Source: Cyanobacteria bacterium UBA6446
Lineage (GTDB): Bacteria; Cyanobacteriota; Vampirovibrionia; Gastranaerophilales; Gastranaerophilaceae
Assembly (NCBI GenBank): GCA_002438405.1
Contig: DJOE01000006.1
Span: 72,930 to 136,929, forward strand
Length of the DNA: 64,000 bases
Direction of reading: 5' to 3'
Position 1 is the stretch's first letter. Every line of letters starts with the position of its first letter. Made by a program: the position numbers and the translations under genes. Below the pieces are notes generated by a model. That model was not told the DNA's origin and ran no database searches. It saw nothing but the letters and a program-made list of their open reading frames with translations. Of the stretch, positions 28,292-37,847 are shown in pieces.

Positions 28292-29206
28292 ATGGTATTA
28301 AACATAGAATCAAAACAGGATTTAGAAGATTTTAAGTCATATATTTTAGTAGAAAAAAACTTCTCTAAACACACCGCAAAAGCTTATTATTCCGATATTT
28401 TGAGTTATTTGATATGGCTTGATAACGAGAGGTGTGAAGATGTGAATTTCCCTAAAGTAAGGGAATATCTACACTTTATGCAGAAATTTAATTACAAAAA
28501 AACAACAATTGCCCGCAAGATAGCGTCCATAAGGACTTTCTATAAATATCTGCATAGGGAGAAAAAAATTGATGCAAATCCTGCTCAAAATTTAATATCC
28601 CCTAAACGACCGAAATCTTTACCAAAATTCCTCACAACGGAGGAGATAGAACAAATTTTAAGTAATATTAATATAGATACTCCAGCAGGATACAGAAATC
28701 GTGCGATTTTGGAACTTTTATGGGCAAGTGGAATGCGTGTTTCTGAACTTAGCGGATTAAATTTTGAAAACCTTAATCTTGAACATAACGAAATAACTGT
28801 TTTTGGTAAAGGTTCAAAAGAAAGAATTATTCTAATTACTGATAGAGCCAAAAACTACTTGCAAGGCTATATTGACTATGCACGACCTCTAATAGCACAA
28901 GAATATAATCATGACCCCATTACAGACTCTTCTCCTGTTTTTATAAATAAAACAGGATACAGACTTCAAACTCGAATGATTAGAAATGTCATAAATGATA
29001 TTGTCGAAAAAATTGAGTTACCTAAAAAAGTTACACCACACATGTTTAGACATAGTTTTGCTACACATTTGATTGAAAACGGTGCAGATTTAAGAGTTGT
29101 CCAAGAACTTTTGGGACACGCAAGTATTTCCAATACGCAAATATACACTCACATATCAATGCAACACATGAAAGAAGTTTACAACGAAACTCACCCAAGA
29201 GCTTAA
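28292..29206 (+). CDS. xerC: Tyrosine recombinase XerC/XerD
   Basis: Resolves chromosome dimers at dif. 304 residues: N-terminal SAM-like core-binding domain (about 8-90, KNFSKHTAKAYYSDI...) and catalytic domain with Arg in LLWASGMRVSELSGL, Lys in GKGSKERIILI, HMFRHSFATHL, LLGHASISNTQIYTH with the nucleophilic Tyr. All catalytic residues are present. There are no mobile-element signs around it, so a housekeeping Xer is favoured over an integrase. Confidence 0.93.
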   Translation: MVLNIESKQDLEDFKSYILVEKNFSKHTAKAYYSDILSYLIWLDNERCEDVNFPKVREYLHFMQKFNYKKTTIARKIASIRTFYKYLHREKKIDANPAQNLISPKRPKSLPKFLTTEEIEQILSNINIDTPAGYRNRAILELLWASGMRVSELSGLNFENLNLEHNEITVFGKGSKERIILITDRAKNYLQGYIDYARPLIAQEYNHDPITDSSPVFINKTGYRLQTRMIRNVINDIVEKIELPKKVTPHMFRHSFATHLIENGADLRVVQELLGHASISNTQIYTHISMQHMKEVYNETHPRA

Positions 29207-29216
29207 AAATAAAAAA

Positions 29217-29702
29217 CTAAATTAATACAACTTCTTTAGTCTTTAATGTTTCAGGAACATTGATAACTCTTTGATTTGAGCTACCAATCCATTTCAAGCT
29301 ATTATCTTTCAATGCTTCAACAAATTCGCCTTCTGCAATGACATCAATATCACTTAGTCCTTCAAGGTCACAAATTTCTTCCCAAGTATAACCTGTATAA
29401 AGCCACACAGTTTTATCTGGAAAAAGTTCCTTACATTTTCTAGCCAATCTGAAAACTTCACTTCTGTTGTTCGGAAACAAAGGATCACCACCACTAAACG
29501 TAATACCTGAAATATATGGTTTGTCCAAAGCTTCAAATAACTCTTCTTCAGCAGTATTATCAAATGGAAGTCCACCTTTTTCGTCCCAAGTTATTGGATT
29601 TTGGCAGCCTTTGCAATGGTGATTGCAGCCTGCGACCCACAAAACAACTCGCAAGCCATCACCATTCAACATATCTTCTTTTGTAATATTGTGATAATTC
29701 AT
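29217..29702 (-). CDS. nrdG: Anaerobic ribonucleotide reductase activating protein
   Basis: Radical-SAM enzyme that puts the glycyl radical on NrdD. 161 residues; the iron-sulfur CxxxCxxC is Cys26-Cys30-Cys33 (CNHHCKGC), followed by QNPITW and FSGGDPL. The start ATG 29702 overlaps the nrdD stop (TAATG), so translation is coupled. Confidence 0.95.
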   Translation of the reverse strand: MNYHNITKEDMLNGDGLRVVLWVAGCNHHCKGCQNPITWDEKGGLPFDNTAEEELFEALDKPYISGITFSGGDPLFPNNRSEVFRLARKCKELFPDKTVWLYTGYTWEEICDLEGLSDIDVIAEGEFVEALKDNSLKWIGSSNQRVINVPETLKTKEVVLI

Positions 29703-31975
29703 TACATACTTACCCTATCTTTAATCTCTTCCATTTTTGCGGCATTAAGACGAGTATCACCTTTAACTCTTGAATATGATAAATAACCGTTCATTCTGTC
29801 AATTTTTGTAAGGTTTTTACTTCCGCATTTTGGACAAACGTCCATATTCAATTCTTCGTGTCCGCAATCATCACAGTAAGATAATGATAAGTTTACACCT
29901 TCATAGAAACCTTTATCCATAGCTCTTTTGATAAGTGTTTCAATTGCTTTTGTATTGTAAGAAATTGGATATTTTACATATTGGATTTTACCACCGTTCA
30001 GCAATTCCCAGAAACGACCCTCTAAATCTTGTTTTTGAGCAGGTCCGATTTTTTCTGTAACGTGGCAGTGGAAACTGTTTGAAACGTATCCTCTATCAGA
30101 AACTTTATCAACTACACCAAATTTCTTACGGAATTGTTTAACTTGTAAACCGCAAAGATTTTCAGCAGGAGTTCCGTAAATTGCATAAAGATATCCATCT
30201 TCTTTCTTGAATTCATCAACTTTTTTGTTAATATATCTCATTACTTCAAGAGCAAATTCACCGTCTTCTACTAGTGATTTGTGGTTATAAATTTCTTGCA
30301 ATTCATTCAATGCAGTAATACCGAATGAAGCAGTTGAAGATTTCAATACCGGTTTAATTTTGTCATGAAGACCCAAATGTCCACCGTAGAAACCACCCTC
30401 ACAGAATCCTAACGGATTAATTGAAGCTCTCATTTCACCCAAGTAATCATAAGTACGTTTGTGAAGATTTCTAATCATTTCCATATAGTAATCAAGAACT
30501 TCATAAAAATCTTTACCCTCTTTTTGAGCTTTTGCATAAATCATTGGCAAGTGTAAGCTGATTGCACCAATGTTAAATCTACCTACAAATACCGGTTTGT
30601 CATTTTCATCTGCTGGGTGTTCGCCACCTCTTTCATACCAAGGAGAAAGAAATGCTCTACAACCCATTGGAGAAACAACTCGTTTATATTTTTTGTACAT
30701 GCTTGCAATGTAGCCCTCACCAGTTAATGACAACCAATCTGGATACATTGATTTTTTAGAACATTCAACACCTGCGTCAAATAGTTCTTCAAGTTCACAA
30801 CCTTTTCCGTGCAAGTCTTTGTCATACAAGAAAACAATTTTAGGGAATAATACAGGTTTTTTGTTACCTTTTTTACCTTGTCCTTCTTGTCTTACTTTCA
30901 ACATCATTAATGATGCCATTTTTTCAAACTTGCCTGTTCCAAGACCCATAGTCACTGTAATGAACGGATAATCACCACGGCTAGAAGCTACAGTATTGAA
31001 TTTGTATTCCCAACCTTGAAAACCGTCATGTAAGTCATTTTTAACATCTTCGACAGCAGCTGCATCAGCTTTTTCTGGAGATAAGCCAATATTGATATAT
31101 CGTTGATAATGTTTGTCATAAGTTTTTTGAGCATAAGGAGCCAAAATCTTATCAACTTCTGGAACAGTAAAGCCTCCATATTGTTGACTCGCTGCAGCCA
31201 TTACGATATCACCGATTACATCAAAAGCAACCTCTAATGTTTTTGGTTCGTTATACCAAAGGTTACCCATTTCAAAGCCACCTTTTAAAACATTGGCAAC
31301 ATCAAATAAGCAACAGTTCATTGTGTCACGTCTTGCTGACATATCGTGAATGTAAATATAACCATCACGAACTGCTTGAAGTTCCGGTACAGTTAAGAAG
31401 AATTTTTTATACAATTCTTTGTTTAACTGGTTAAAAATCAATGATCTTTTTGTAGATACCAAAGCAGAATCGGCATTTGAATTTTCTTTATCACCGATGT
31501 ACATAATTCTTTGGCTTTCTTGATAAACTTTATCTAACATATTTACAAAATCTATTTTATAATCTCTGTAGTTTCTATAACTTTTTGCAACTTTTGGATT
31601 AATATTTTCCAAAGCATTTTCTACAACACAATGCATTTTGAAGATTTCAATTTTTTGTTGTTTAGTATCTAATACACTTTTATTAACGAAATTACAAATT
31701 TCTTCAATATCTTTGTCACTTAAATCAACAAGCATTCTTGCTGCAGATTTTTTAACAGCAGAAATAACTTTTTGAATATTATAATCTTCTTCTGTTCCGT
31801 CTTTTTTAATAACCTTTACATTATTAAGGTTAATTTTAGGCGAAATACCTATAACTTTACCCATTGGATTCACCGCCTCAAGAGATCTTGGCTTACTAAC
31901 AGCCGAATTATTTTTAACTTCCCCCAAATTAGAAGTTTTAATATTTAAAACATTCCCATCTTTTAAATTTTGCAT
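29702..31975 (-). CDS. nrdD: Anaerobic (class III) ribonucleoside-triphosphate reductase
   Basis: Makes dNTPs without oxygen. 757 residues: an N-terminal ATP-cone (about 50-140, VIKKDGTEEDYNIQKVI...), the catalytic barrel with YIHDMSARRDTMNCCLFDV and RAFLSPWYERGG, and a C-terminal zinc site (CDDCGHEELNMDVCPKCG) followed by the glycyl-radical loop RMNGYLSYS. AAAGGAGA precedes the start. The 200-base leader contains a probable cobalamin riboswitch. No NrdAB or NrdJ is in the window. Confidence 0.96.
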   Translation of the reverse strand: MQNLKDGNVLNIKTSNLGEVKNNSAVSKPRSLEAVNPMGKVIGISPKINLNNVKVIKKDGTEEDYNIQKVISAVKKSAARMLVDLSDKDIEEICNFVNKSVLDTKQQKIEIFKMHCVVENALENINPKVAKSYRNYRDYKIDFVNMLDKVYQESQRIMYIGDKENSNADSALVSTKRSLIFNQLNKELYKKFFLTVPELQAVRDGYIYIHDMSARRDTMNCCLFDVANVLKGGFEMGNLWYNEPKTLEVAFDVIGDIVMAAASQQYGGFTVPEVDKILAPYAQKTYDKHYQRYINIGLSPEKADAAAVEDVKNDLHDGFQGWEYKFNTVASSRGDYPFITVTMGLGTGKFEKMASLMMLKVRQEGQGKKGNKKPVLFPKIVFLYDKDLHGKGCELEELFDAGVECSKKSMYPDWLSLTGEGYIASMYKKYKRVVSPMGCRAFLSPWYERGGEHPADENDKPVFVGRFNIGAISLHLPMIYAKAQKEGKDFYEVLDYYMEMIRNLHKRTYDYLGEMRASINPLGFCEGGFYGGHLGLHDKIKPVLKSSTASFGITALNELQEIYNHKSLVEDGEFALEVMRYINKKVDEFKKEDGYLYAIYGTPAENLCGLQVKQFRKKFGVVDKVSDRGYVSNSFHCHVTEKIGPAQKQDLEGRFWELLNGGKIQYVKYPISYNTKAIETLIKRAMDKGFYEGVNLSLSYCDDCGHEELNMDVCPKCGSKNLTKIDRMNGYLSYSRVKGDTRLNAAKMEEIKDRVSM

Positions 31976-32000
31976 AATAATCTCCTTTTTTCTTATAAAG

Positions 32001-32158
32001 GTAGAAACTCACTCTCCTATATTTATAAGAAACTATTCAATTCTCCCAAATTCTGTCCCGAGGTGGATTACAACCTTTTAAATTCCGGCTATAACAGCTA
32101 CGGAGCAGCAAATGATTCACATACTACTTTCCTTAAATTGTCATGTATTATTCTACTA
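32001..32158 (-). promoter_or_regulatory. Probable cobalamin riboswitch in the nrdD leader
   Basis: Read on the minus strand, GTAGAA at the 5' end (32151-32156) pairs with TTCTAC at the 3' end (32001-32006) as an outer stem. Between them lie segments spaced as in cobalamin riboswitches: GGAAAGT, then TGTGAATC, GCTGCTCCGTAGCTGT (compare the family's GCUG-CCCC-GCAACUGU), a CCAC element, GGGAGAA, and a 3' AGTTTCTACC. A second 11-bp perfect stem (31989-31999 with 32022-32032) overlaps the 3' part and lies next to the nrdD ribosome site, a plausible switching hairpin. Found by eye only; a covariance-model score is needed. Confidence 0.6.
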
Positions 32159-32189
32159 TAAATTTTCTTTTCATGGAAGAATTATTAAT

Positions 32190-32228
32190 AAAAATTAAAT
32201 CTTTTGGTAACAAAAATTAAACCTTTTG
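32190..32228. repeat. Two 17-bp direct repeats upstream of nrdD
   Basis: AAAAATTAAATCTTTTG (32190-32206) and AAAAATTAAACCTTTTG (32212-32228) differ at one base and are 22 bp apart, two helical turns. They lie between the nrdD leader and the divergent 137-aa gene and could be a regulator site. Confidence 0.5.
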
Positions 32229-32286
32229 ATTGAGAATTTTTGACATAAAACTTAACAAATTGACAAAAGCTTTTCACAGTAACATT

Positions 32287-32316
32287 TTGACATATTTATA
32301 AAATTTTTGCTATATT
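32287..32316 (+). promoter_or_regulatory. Promoter of the 137-aa secreted protein
   Basis: TTGACA at 32287-32292 and TATATT at 32311-32316, 18 bases apart, with CAGGAGA ahead of ATG 32344. Two further TTGACA copies stand at 32240-32245 and 32260-32265. Confidence 0.65.
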
Positions 32317-32343
32317 TAGAAAAGGAAAAAACAGGAGATAGAA

Positions 32344-32757
32344 ATGAAGAAAATTATTTTAAGTTTGTTAACAATTAGTATTATGAGCATGCCGGCAATT
32401 TGTTCCGAAGTTGAAACAACAAATATCCAAAATTCAACAATTCCGCAACAAACAGGAGTTCAAGCTCCCAAATGGGAAGACTATGTTCCGGAAAAATATC
32501 AAAACCCAAGACAATTTAGAAAAGGAAAATCTATTGCAGAATTATCTGTCGGTATTTTATTAACAGAACTTATTATAACATCTCCAATTGGAATTCCAAT
32601 GATTGTCCACTCTACAACAAAATTAAAAAATCAAGGATATTATGAAAAGAAAATTAAATTTGAAGAAGGTCTAGAAAATGGTGCTAAAATAGAAAACCCT
32701 AAAGAACAACAATTATACTATTCAAATTTGTTAAAAGAATGTAAAATGATTAAATAA
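32344..32757 (+). CDS. Secreted protein with internal hydrophobic segment
   Basis: 137 residues. Signal peptide (KKIILSLLTISIMSMPAICS) then a Gln/Thr-rich stretch, PKWEDYVPEKYQNPRQFRKGK, and a hydrophobic segment at about 65-90 (IAELSVGILLTELIITSPIGI...) that may be a membrane helix. Charged C-terminus. No family recognised. It converges with the last gene of the polyene-type cluster, 3 bases apart. Confidence 0.75.
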   Translation: MKKIILSLLTISIMSMPAICSEVETTNIQNSTIPQQTGVQAPKWEDYVPEKYQNPRQFRKGKSIAELSVGILLTELIITSPIGIPMIVHSTTKLKNQGYYEKKIKFEEGLENGAKIENPKEQQLYYSNLLKECKMIK

Positions 32758-32760
32758 TTT

Positions 32761-33696
32761 TTAATCTTCAAAAATGTTGTAAAAATGATAAAATTGATAT
32801 GAATATTTCAATGTTGAATATTCTAAATATTCAACATATTTTTCTTTTAATTTTTCAAGTTTTTCTTTATTACTTCCGGAATAATCAATATTTTCAAGAG
32901 AAACCTTATATTCATTGTTTTCTTTAGCACACAAAATATTGAAAATTTTACAATCCATAAGTAAAGCAAATTTTAAAACACCTAAAGGTAAAGAAACCTT
33001 GTGATTTAACAATTTTGCAGAGTAGCTAATATCAGGACTTCCTGCAGAAATTCTATCTCCTGCCATAAAAACAAATTCGCCTTTTTCAATTTTATCTTTT
33101 ATTTTTATAGAAGTATCTATATTTATTTCTTCAACAGGAATGAGTTCAACATGTTCGTCTTTAATTGAAAGGCTATTGATAAACTCATTAAAAACTTCGC
33201 ATTGAGATTGTTGTAAAAAGACATTTATTTTCACATTCGGAACATTTGTAATCTTCAAAAAAGCTCTCATCATTTCAATACTTCCAATATGATTTGTAAT
33301 AAAAAATGCTCCTTGTTTTTCATTAACTAAACCAGAAATAACATCTTTGCATTTAGAATCTGCAAATTTTATATTCTTAAATTCACCAACATACGCAATC
33401 ATCTTATCAACAAGAGAATTTGCATAAGATAAACTTTGTTTGAATGAGTTTAATAAAGAGGGTTTTAAAGATTTATCTTCGGTGTATTCATATAGATATT
33501 TAAAATAAATATCAGAAGATTTTCTTATATCAGAGTTAGACATAAAAGTGAAAAAACAAACCCCAAAAGCAATTAATCTAACAGGCAATTCGCCAAAATG
33601 TTTGTATATTTGCCAAGTCAAACGTAAACGTTTTACTCCTGCTGATTTTTCTTTAATATTATACCATTTTGTAATTCGACTATACTTTGATATCAT
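32761..33696 (-). CDS. LpxL/HtrB-like acyltransferase of the APE-type cluster
   Basis: 311 residues with the HX4E acyltransferase motif (His136 to Glu141, TNHIGSIEMM) and a second block FMAGDRISAG. LpxL-type enzymes put acyl chains onto glycolipids; in aryl-polyene clusters such a domain, often joined to a glycosyltransferase, attaches the polyene to a lipid head group. Here no glycosyltransferase part is present. Start overlaps the methyltransferase stop (ATGA). Last gene of the leftward arm. Confidence 0.82.
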   Translation of the reverse strand: MISKYSRITKWYNIKEKSAGVKRLRLTWQIYKHFGELPVRLIAFGVCFFTFMSNSDIRKSSDIYFKYLYEYTEDKSLKPSLLNSFKQSLSYANSLVDKMIAYVGEFKNIKFADSKCKDVISGLVNEKQGAFFITNHIGSIEMMRAFLKITNVPNVKINVFLQQSQCEVFNEFINSLSIKDEHVELIPVEEINIDTSIKIKDKIEKGEFVFMAGDRISAGSPDISYSAKLLNHKVSLPLGVLKFALLMDCKIFNILCAKENNEYKVSLENIDYSGSNKEKLEKLKEKYVEYLEYSTLKYSYQFYHFYNIFED

Positions 33697-34760
33697 AAAC
33701 TACATTCCAATAACGTATATTCATGAGTTCCAATATTTTCATAAATATTAGAAACTTCTAAACCTGCATCTTTAATAAGTTGAATCATTTCAGATTTTTT
33801 GTACATTTTACTGTTTCCATTTGCCATACAGGTAAAATACAAAGAAATTTGAATTAAAGACAACTTTGATGCTTCAAAAATTTGATTATCAGTAAACGGT
33901 TCTAAAATATAAACTTTAGTTCCGTTATCTGCTGATTTTTTAATATTTTCTAAAATCCTTTTTATTTGAGCTTTAGAAAAGCAATCTAAAAATTGACTCA
34001 TCAAAACAGCACCGGAAATTTTAGGCAAATTTGGTTCTTCTTCAAGCATATTTACAGAATAAAATTTGCATTTTTTAAGTTGGTCATTTTTACTCACAAC
34101 TTCAATATTTGCTTTTAAATCAAGCATTGAAATATCAATATTCGGATTTTTAACAAGACAAACTTTCTCAAACCCTCCAGTATTTCCTCCAATATCAAAA
34201 AGCTTTTCTGGGTGCTGAGATGCAATAATATCATAAACTTCTTCAAAGCAATTATCCGAATAATAGTTATCAAATTCATACCAACTTTTTTTAAATGTTT
34301 CTGACATTTCCGGCAGAAGCGGATATAAAGTATCACTATCTTTATAAAACTTTTTCAAACCCATTGGTTTTCCACAAAGAAAAGACTCTGTCATCTCACT
34401 TGCACCAAGATAACAACAATTTCTAATAAAATTAAAATTAACAATTGTCATTTGATCATACAAAAAGCTTTTACCCAGTTTTGTTACAGAAAACAAACCC
34501 TCTTTATTACAATCAACAATACCGAAAACTTGAGCAGACTCCAAAATAGTATTAATAGCATACTCTGACAATTTTAAGTTCTCCATAATTGAATTTGATG
34601 AAATTGGCTTTTCATCTATCAATTTCAAAATACCCAAGTCTAACATTGTTCCAATTGTTTGAAAAATCATTGGAGAAAATATTAACTTTTGAGCATCAGC
34701 TAGTGCTTCTATTGCAGAATATCCTCTGTTTTTACGTCTATATTTTGATTTTTTATTCAT
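33693..34760 (-). CDS. SAM-dependent O-methyltransferase
   Basis: 355 residues. The N-terminal 100 residues are a winged-helix dimerisation region (ALADAQKLIFSPMIFQTIGTMLDLGILKLID...) as in plant-type O-methyltransferases; the SAM-binding motif is LFDIGGNTGGFEKVC at about 190-204, with motifs VLMSQFLDCFS and VYILEPFTDN downstream. In APE pathways a methyltransferase modifies the aryl ring, which is the likely role here. It is 39 bases after the exporter gene. Confidence 0.85.
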   Translation of the reverse strand: MNKKSKYRRKNRGYSAIEALADAQKLIFSPMIFQTIGTMLDLGILKLIDEKPISSNSIMENLKLSEYAINTILESAQVFGIVDCNKEGLFSVTKLGKSFLYDQMTIVNFNFIRNCCYLGASEMTESFLCGKPMGLKKFYKDSDTLYPLLPEMSETFKKSWYEFDNYYSDNCFEEVYDIIASQHPEKLFDIGGNTGGFEKVCLVKNPNIDISMLDLKANIEVVSKNDQLKKCKFYSVNMLEEEPNLPKISGAVLMSQFLDCFSKAQIKRILENIKKSADNGTKVYILEPFTDNQIFEASKLSLIQISLYFTCMANGNSKMYKKSEMIQLIKDAGLEVSNIYENIGTHEYTLLECSL

Positions 34761-34799
34761 AAAAAGATTTTAACATGAAAGATGTATTTTTGGTTTTAT

Positions 34800-36923
34800 T
34801 TATTTTTTAAGAAAAAACGCAAGCCCTAAAAGATAAGATGTTAATAACCCTATTGCAAGGATTATTCCCATTGAGCTTATCAATTTGAAACCTGTAAATG
34901 CAAGTAAAGTGAATGATATAAATGTTGAAATGAATGAGATAAAGACTGCGTCTTTTGATTCCTTTCCTCCATTTGCCATAAATATTGAATAATCTAAACT
35001 AAAACCAAGAATTAAAAATATTGATAAAATATGAAAAATATTAATTTGCAGACCAATTAAAGAGGTAAATCCAATCGCAAAAATTGAAGCTATTAGTGGT
35101 GCAGAGATTATTTTTGCAGCCTTTAGCGGTTTATAACAAATTGAAAGTAAAATAAAATAAATTAAAAATATAAATGGCAAAATTTTCACAAATTTGATTC
35201 TTATAGACATCATTATTTGAGAAATATTATCTACTAATTTTATTTGATTTGTGTTTTTTCCTAAAGTTAAAGGCTTATATTTTCCAAAAACAATCATATA
35301 AGAAGTTTTTTTATCCAACATAAAATTCTTCAATATATCATTATTATTTTTAGTAAAATCTTGAACATCATTTTTTAAGCTTGCTTTTTTTAGAGAATTT
35401 CGAGTGTTCAAATCAAGAAAATTTGCATACTTATTTAAATTATTTTGATATAAATCTCTAACCATTTGTCTATTTTCATTTTGACGTTTGGTAGATGGCA
35501 AAAATTGAGCTAAAGAAAAATATAAAATCCCATCATTATTGAGTTTATCCCCAATAACCTCTTCTTGTTCAATGATTTTATTTACAGAATTTCCTTTTAT
35601 TGTGATAAACGTTATTTCTGGCATTTTGAAAACTTTATTATTCAATATTTCAGCCTGCAATAATTTTTTTTGCGGAGTGTATAAAGTTCTAATATCATCA
35701 CTCATTTTGAGTTTACAAAAACCAATTATTGAAACAATCACAATCATCAAAACTAAAACATTTTTATATTTTGAAATATCCGGAAGTTTGATATCTCCTG
35801 TTGTTTTAGGATAAAAATTCTTTAACATTGGGAGAATTAAAATTACAAACAAATACACCCCAACAAGTCCAAATGCGGTATAAATTCCGATTTGTTTAAG
35901 AAGTTCAACTCCACTAAATAATAAAAGCAGAAAAGCTACAACCGTCGTCAACATTGAAACAGTAAGGCTTTTTATTATATTTATATTTTTTAATTCAGAA
36001 ATAATATAATGAAAAGAATAATCCAAACTTATACCAATCAATGACGTTGCAAAAACAATCGTCAAAACATGTATTTGCCCCAAAATAGCAATTGTTGCTA
36101 AATAGCCAACAATTAAACCAAAACTTATACTTAACAAAATCGGAATAAATATCTCCAAAGAATTAAAATATTTTTTGCAAATAAACATTATTGCCAAAAA
36201 TGAAATTATACAAATAATATTTATTTCAAACGAAGATTTGTGACTAGTTACAAAAGTATGAATAGGAGTTCCGGTCAAATATACTTTAGCATTTTCTTTT
36301 TTGTTACATTTTTGTTGGAATTTTATTAAAGTTTTTAAATCTTTATTTGCAGTTTTGGGATTTGTAATATTTAGAGAAATTTTTGAATAATATTTTCCAT
36401 TAAATTCTTTTGTACTGTTAAAAGTGTCAAAATAAGGATTTTGCAAACTCAAAACATAATCTGTCGCAAACAAATATGGATCTTTATCGGGAGTCTGAAT
36501 AAAAAATCCCATAGGATTGTAGAGTTGTTCAAGGCTAATTTGAGAAAGTTCTTTATAGTTCTTGTTTTTTAACAATTGGCGTCTTTTGTAAGAAATAAAA
36601 TTATTTGGATATTTACTATAAATTTCAAGTAATTTATCAGAACTAAAACTATCTTTTTTAATATTCGTTTTATTTAAAAGATTGAATAATTTTTCTTTAG
36701 TATTTTCAACTTCCTCAACCTCTTGAGATTCAATAATAACATTCAATGTAGATGATGAAATGTCAGAAAGTTCAATAAGTTGCTTTTGCAATTCATTTTT
36801 AGGGTTTAAAAAACCTGACAAAATTCCGGTTTCAACAGGTTGCATTCTCAAAAAAGCAAAAACTGTTAAAAAAATAAAACCAACCATTAATAATATTCTG
36901 AATATATTTTCTTTTTTTATCAT
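34800..36923 (-). CDS. MMPL/RND-type lipid exporter
   Basis: 707 residues in two similar halves, each with one N-terminal helix, a periplasmic domain and a bundle of helices (for example ILSISFGLIVGYLATIAILG with GISLDYSFHYII, and FLILGFSLDYSIFMANGG), the Asp-Tyr pattern of MMPL proton-driven transporters. It should export the finished aryl lipid across the inner membrane. Stop overlaps by four bases the LolA-like gene upstream, which starts the transport pair. Confidence 0.92.
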   Translation of the reverse strand: MIKKENIFRILLMVGFIFLTVFAFLRMQPVETGILSGFLNPKNELQKQLIELSDISSSTLNVIIESQEVEEVENTKEKLFNLLNKTNIKKDSFSSDKLLEIYSKYPNNFISYKRRQLLKNKNYKELSQISLEQLYNPMGFFIQTPDKDPYLFATDYVLSLQNPYFDTFNSTKEFNGKYYSKISLNITNPKTANKDLKTLIKFQQKCNKKENAKVYLTGTPIHTFVTSHKSSFEINIICIISFLAIMFICKKYFNSLEIFIPILLSISFGLIVGYLATIAILGQIHVLTIVFATSLIGISLDYSFHYIISELKNINIIKSLTVSMLTTVVAFLLLLFSGVELLKQIGIYTAFGLVGVYLFVILILPMLKNFYPKTTGDIKLPDISKYKNVLVLMIVIVSIIGFCKLKMSDDIRTLYTPQKKLLQAEILNNKVFKMPEITFITIKGNSVNKIIEQEEVIGDKLNNDGILYFSLAQFLPSTKRQNENRQMVRDLYQNNLNKYANFLDLNTRNSLKKASLKNDVQDFTKNNNDILKNFMLDKKTSYMIVFGKYKPLTLGKNTNQIKLVDNISQIMMSIRIKFVKILPFIFLIYFILLSICYKPLKAAKIISAPLIASIFAIGFTSLIGLQINIFHILSIFLILGFSLDYSIFMANGGKESKDAVFISFISTFISFTLLAFTGFKLISSMGIILAIGLLTSYLLGLAFFLKK

Positions 36924-37438
36924 TTGCTAAACCATATTGTAGTTTTTGTGGAATTTGTTGTCTTGATAATCATTTGTGTTATATAAGATTTTCCGTGAAT
37001 TTCAACAGAAGCAAGATATTTTGCAGCAGGTTGATTTTTCTTTGGAATTAAGCCCAACTGCCATTCATCTTTATTCTTAGTGAAATAAAAATTAAAAACT
37101 CGTTCTATTTTAGAATAAGATTTATTAGAAATTGCATTCACAATTTCGTTAACTTGACGATATTCAGTTGTATTGTATGAAGTTGTTGAATGAAGAGGAT
37201 ATGTCGTATTAAAAACAACGCCCTTATTCTTGATAAATCTAAAATCTCCTGAAGATTTGATATTCACTGTCGAATTAGGAATAGATTTTTCTTGTTTAAA
37301 ATTACAATTAATGCTATTTAATTCAGGCATTTGTGGAATAATCACGGACAATTTTTGCGGGTGACTAAATACATCAGCACATGCCGGTAAGTTAATCAAA
37401 AATATTGTAAATATCAAAACTAAAAACTTTTTAAACAA
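36920..37438 (-). CDS. LolA-like periplasmic carrier
   Basis: 172 residues with a signal peptide (LVLIFTIFLINLPACA). The pattern of a LolA fold can be read: FKQEKSIPNSTVNIKSSGDFRF (hydrophobic cargo groove), KNKGVVFNTTYPLHSTTSY, NKDEWQLGLIPKK and IHGKSYITQMIIKT. LolA-like proteins in APE clusters are thought to ferry the product through the periplasm. Overlaps both neighbours (8 and 4 bases). Confidence 0.8.
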   Translation of the reverse strand: MFKKFLVLIFTIFLINLPACADVFSHPQKLSVIIPQMPELNSINCNFKQEKSIPNSTVNIKSSGDFRFIKNKGVVFNTTYPLHSTTSYNTTEYRQVNEIVNAISNKSYSKIERVFNFYFTKNKDEWQLGLIPKKNQPAAKYLASVEIHGKSYITQMIIKTTNSTKTTIWFSK

Positions 37439-37847
37439 TTTTTCCCTCCAAACATTTTTTTAATTTTTGAGGTGCTGTGTATAAAGTTTCACCGGTATCA
37501 ACAGTTATACAAATTTGAAGAGAAGATGCTTTGAATATTTTTTCACCTGTTTTTGTATTTGTTATTGTATATTTGATAATTATTGCCGGTTCAAGTTCTT
37601 CTAAAGAACATTTAACATTCAAAACATCATGCAACTTTGCAGGAGCGATATATTTCAAATCCATTTTTGCAATCGGGTACATCACATTATTTGCGTGCAT
37701 TGTCATATAGCCAAAGCCCAATTTTTCAAACATTTCACCTCTTGCAAGTTCCAAAAATTTTAAATAATTTCCGTGCCAAACAATATTCATTGGATCTAAA
37801 TCAGAAAATGCAACTGTTACAGTACTATTTGATTCAAATAAACTCAT
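37431..37847 (-). CDS. 4-hydroxybenzoyl-CoA thioesterase-like hotdog protein
   Basis: 138 residues with the family block FSDLDPMNIVWHGNYLKFLELARGE (the catalytic Asp and active-site loop) and the strand YIAPAKLHDVLNVKCSLEEL. Thioesterases of this type hydrolyse acyl- or aroyl-thioesters; in APE clusters one is always present, for editing or release. Overlaps the ligase gene by 4 bases. Confidence 0.9.
   Translation of the reverse strand: MSLFESNSTVTVAFSDLDPMNIVWHGNYLKFLELARGEMFEKLGFGYMTMHANNVMYPIAKMDLKYIAPAKLHDVLNVKCSLEELEPAIIIKYTITNTKTGEKIFKASSLQICITVDTGETLYTAPQKLKKCLEGKIV

Noticed and set aside
28292..29206. XerC-like gene as integrase of a mobile element
   Set aside because: No attachment repeats, no phage or conjugation genes near, and standard Xer length and motifs.
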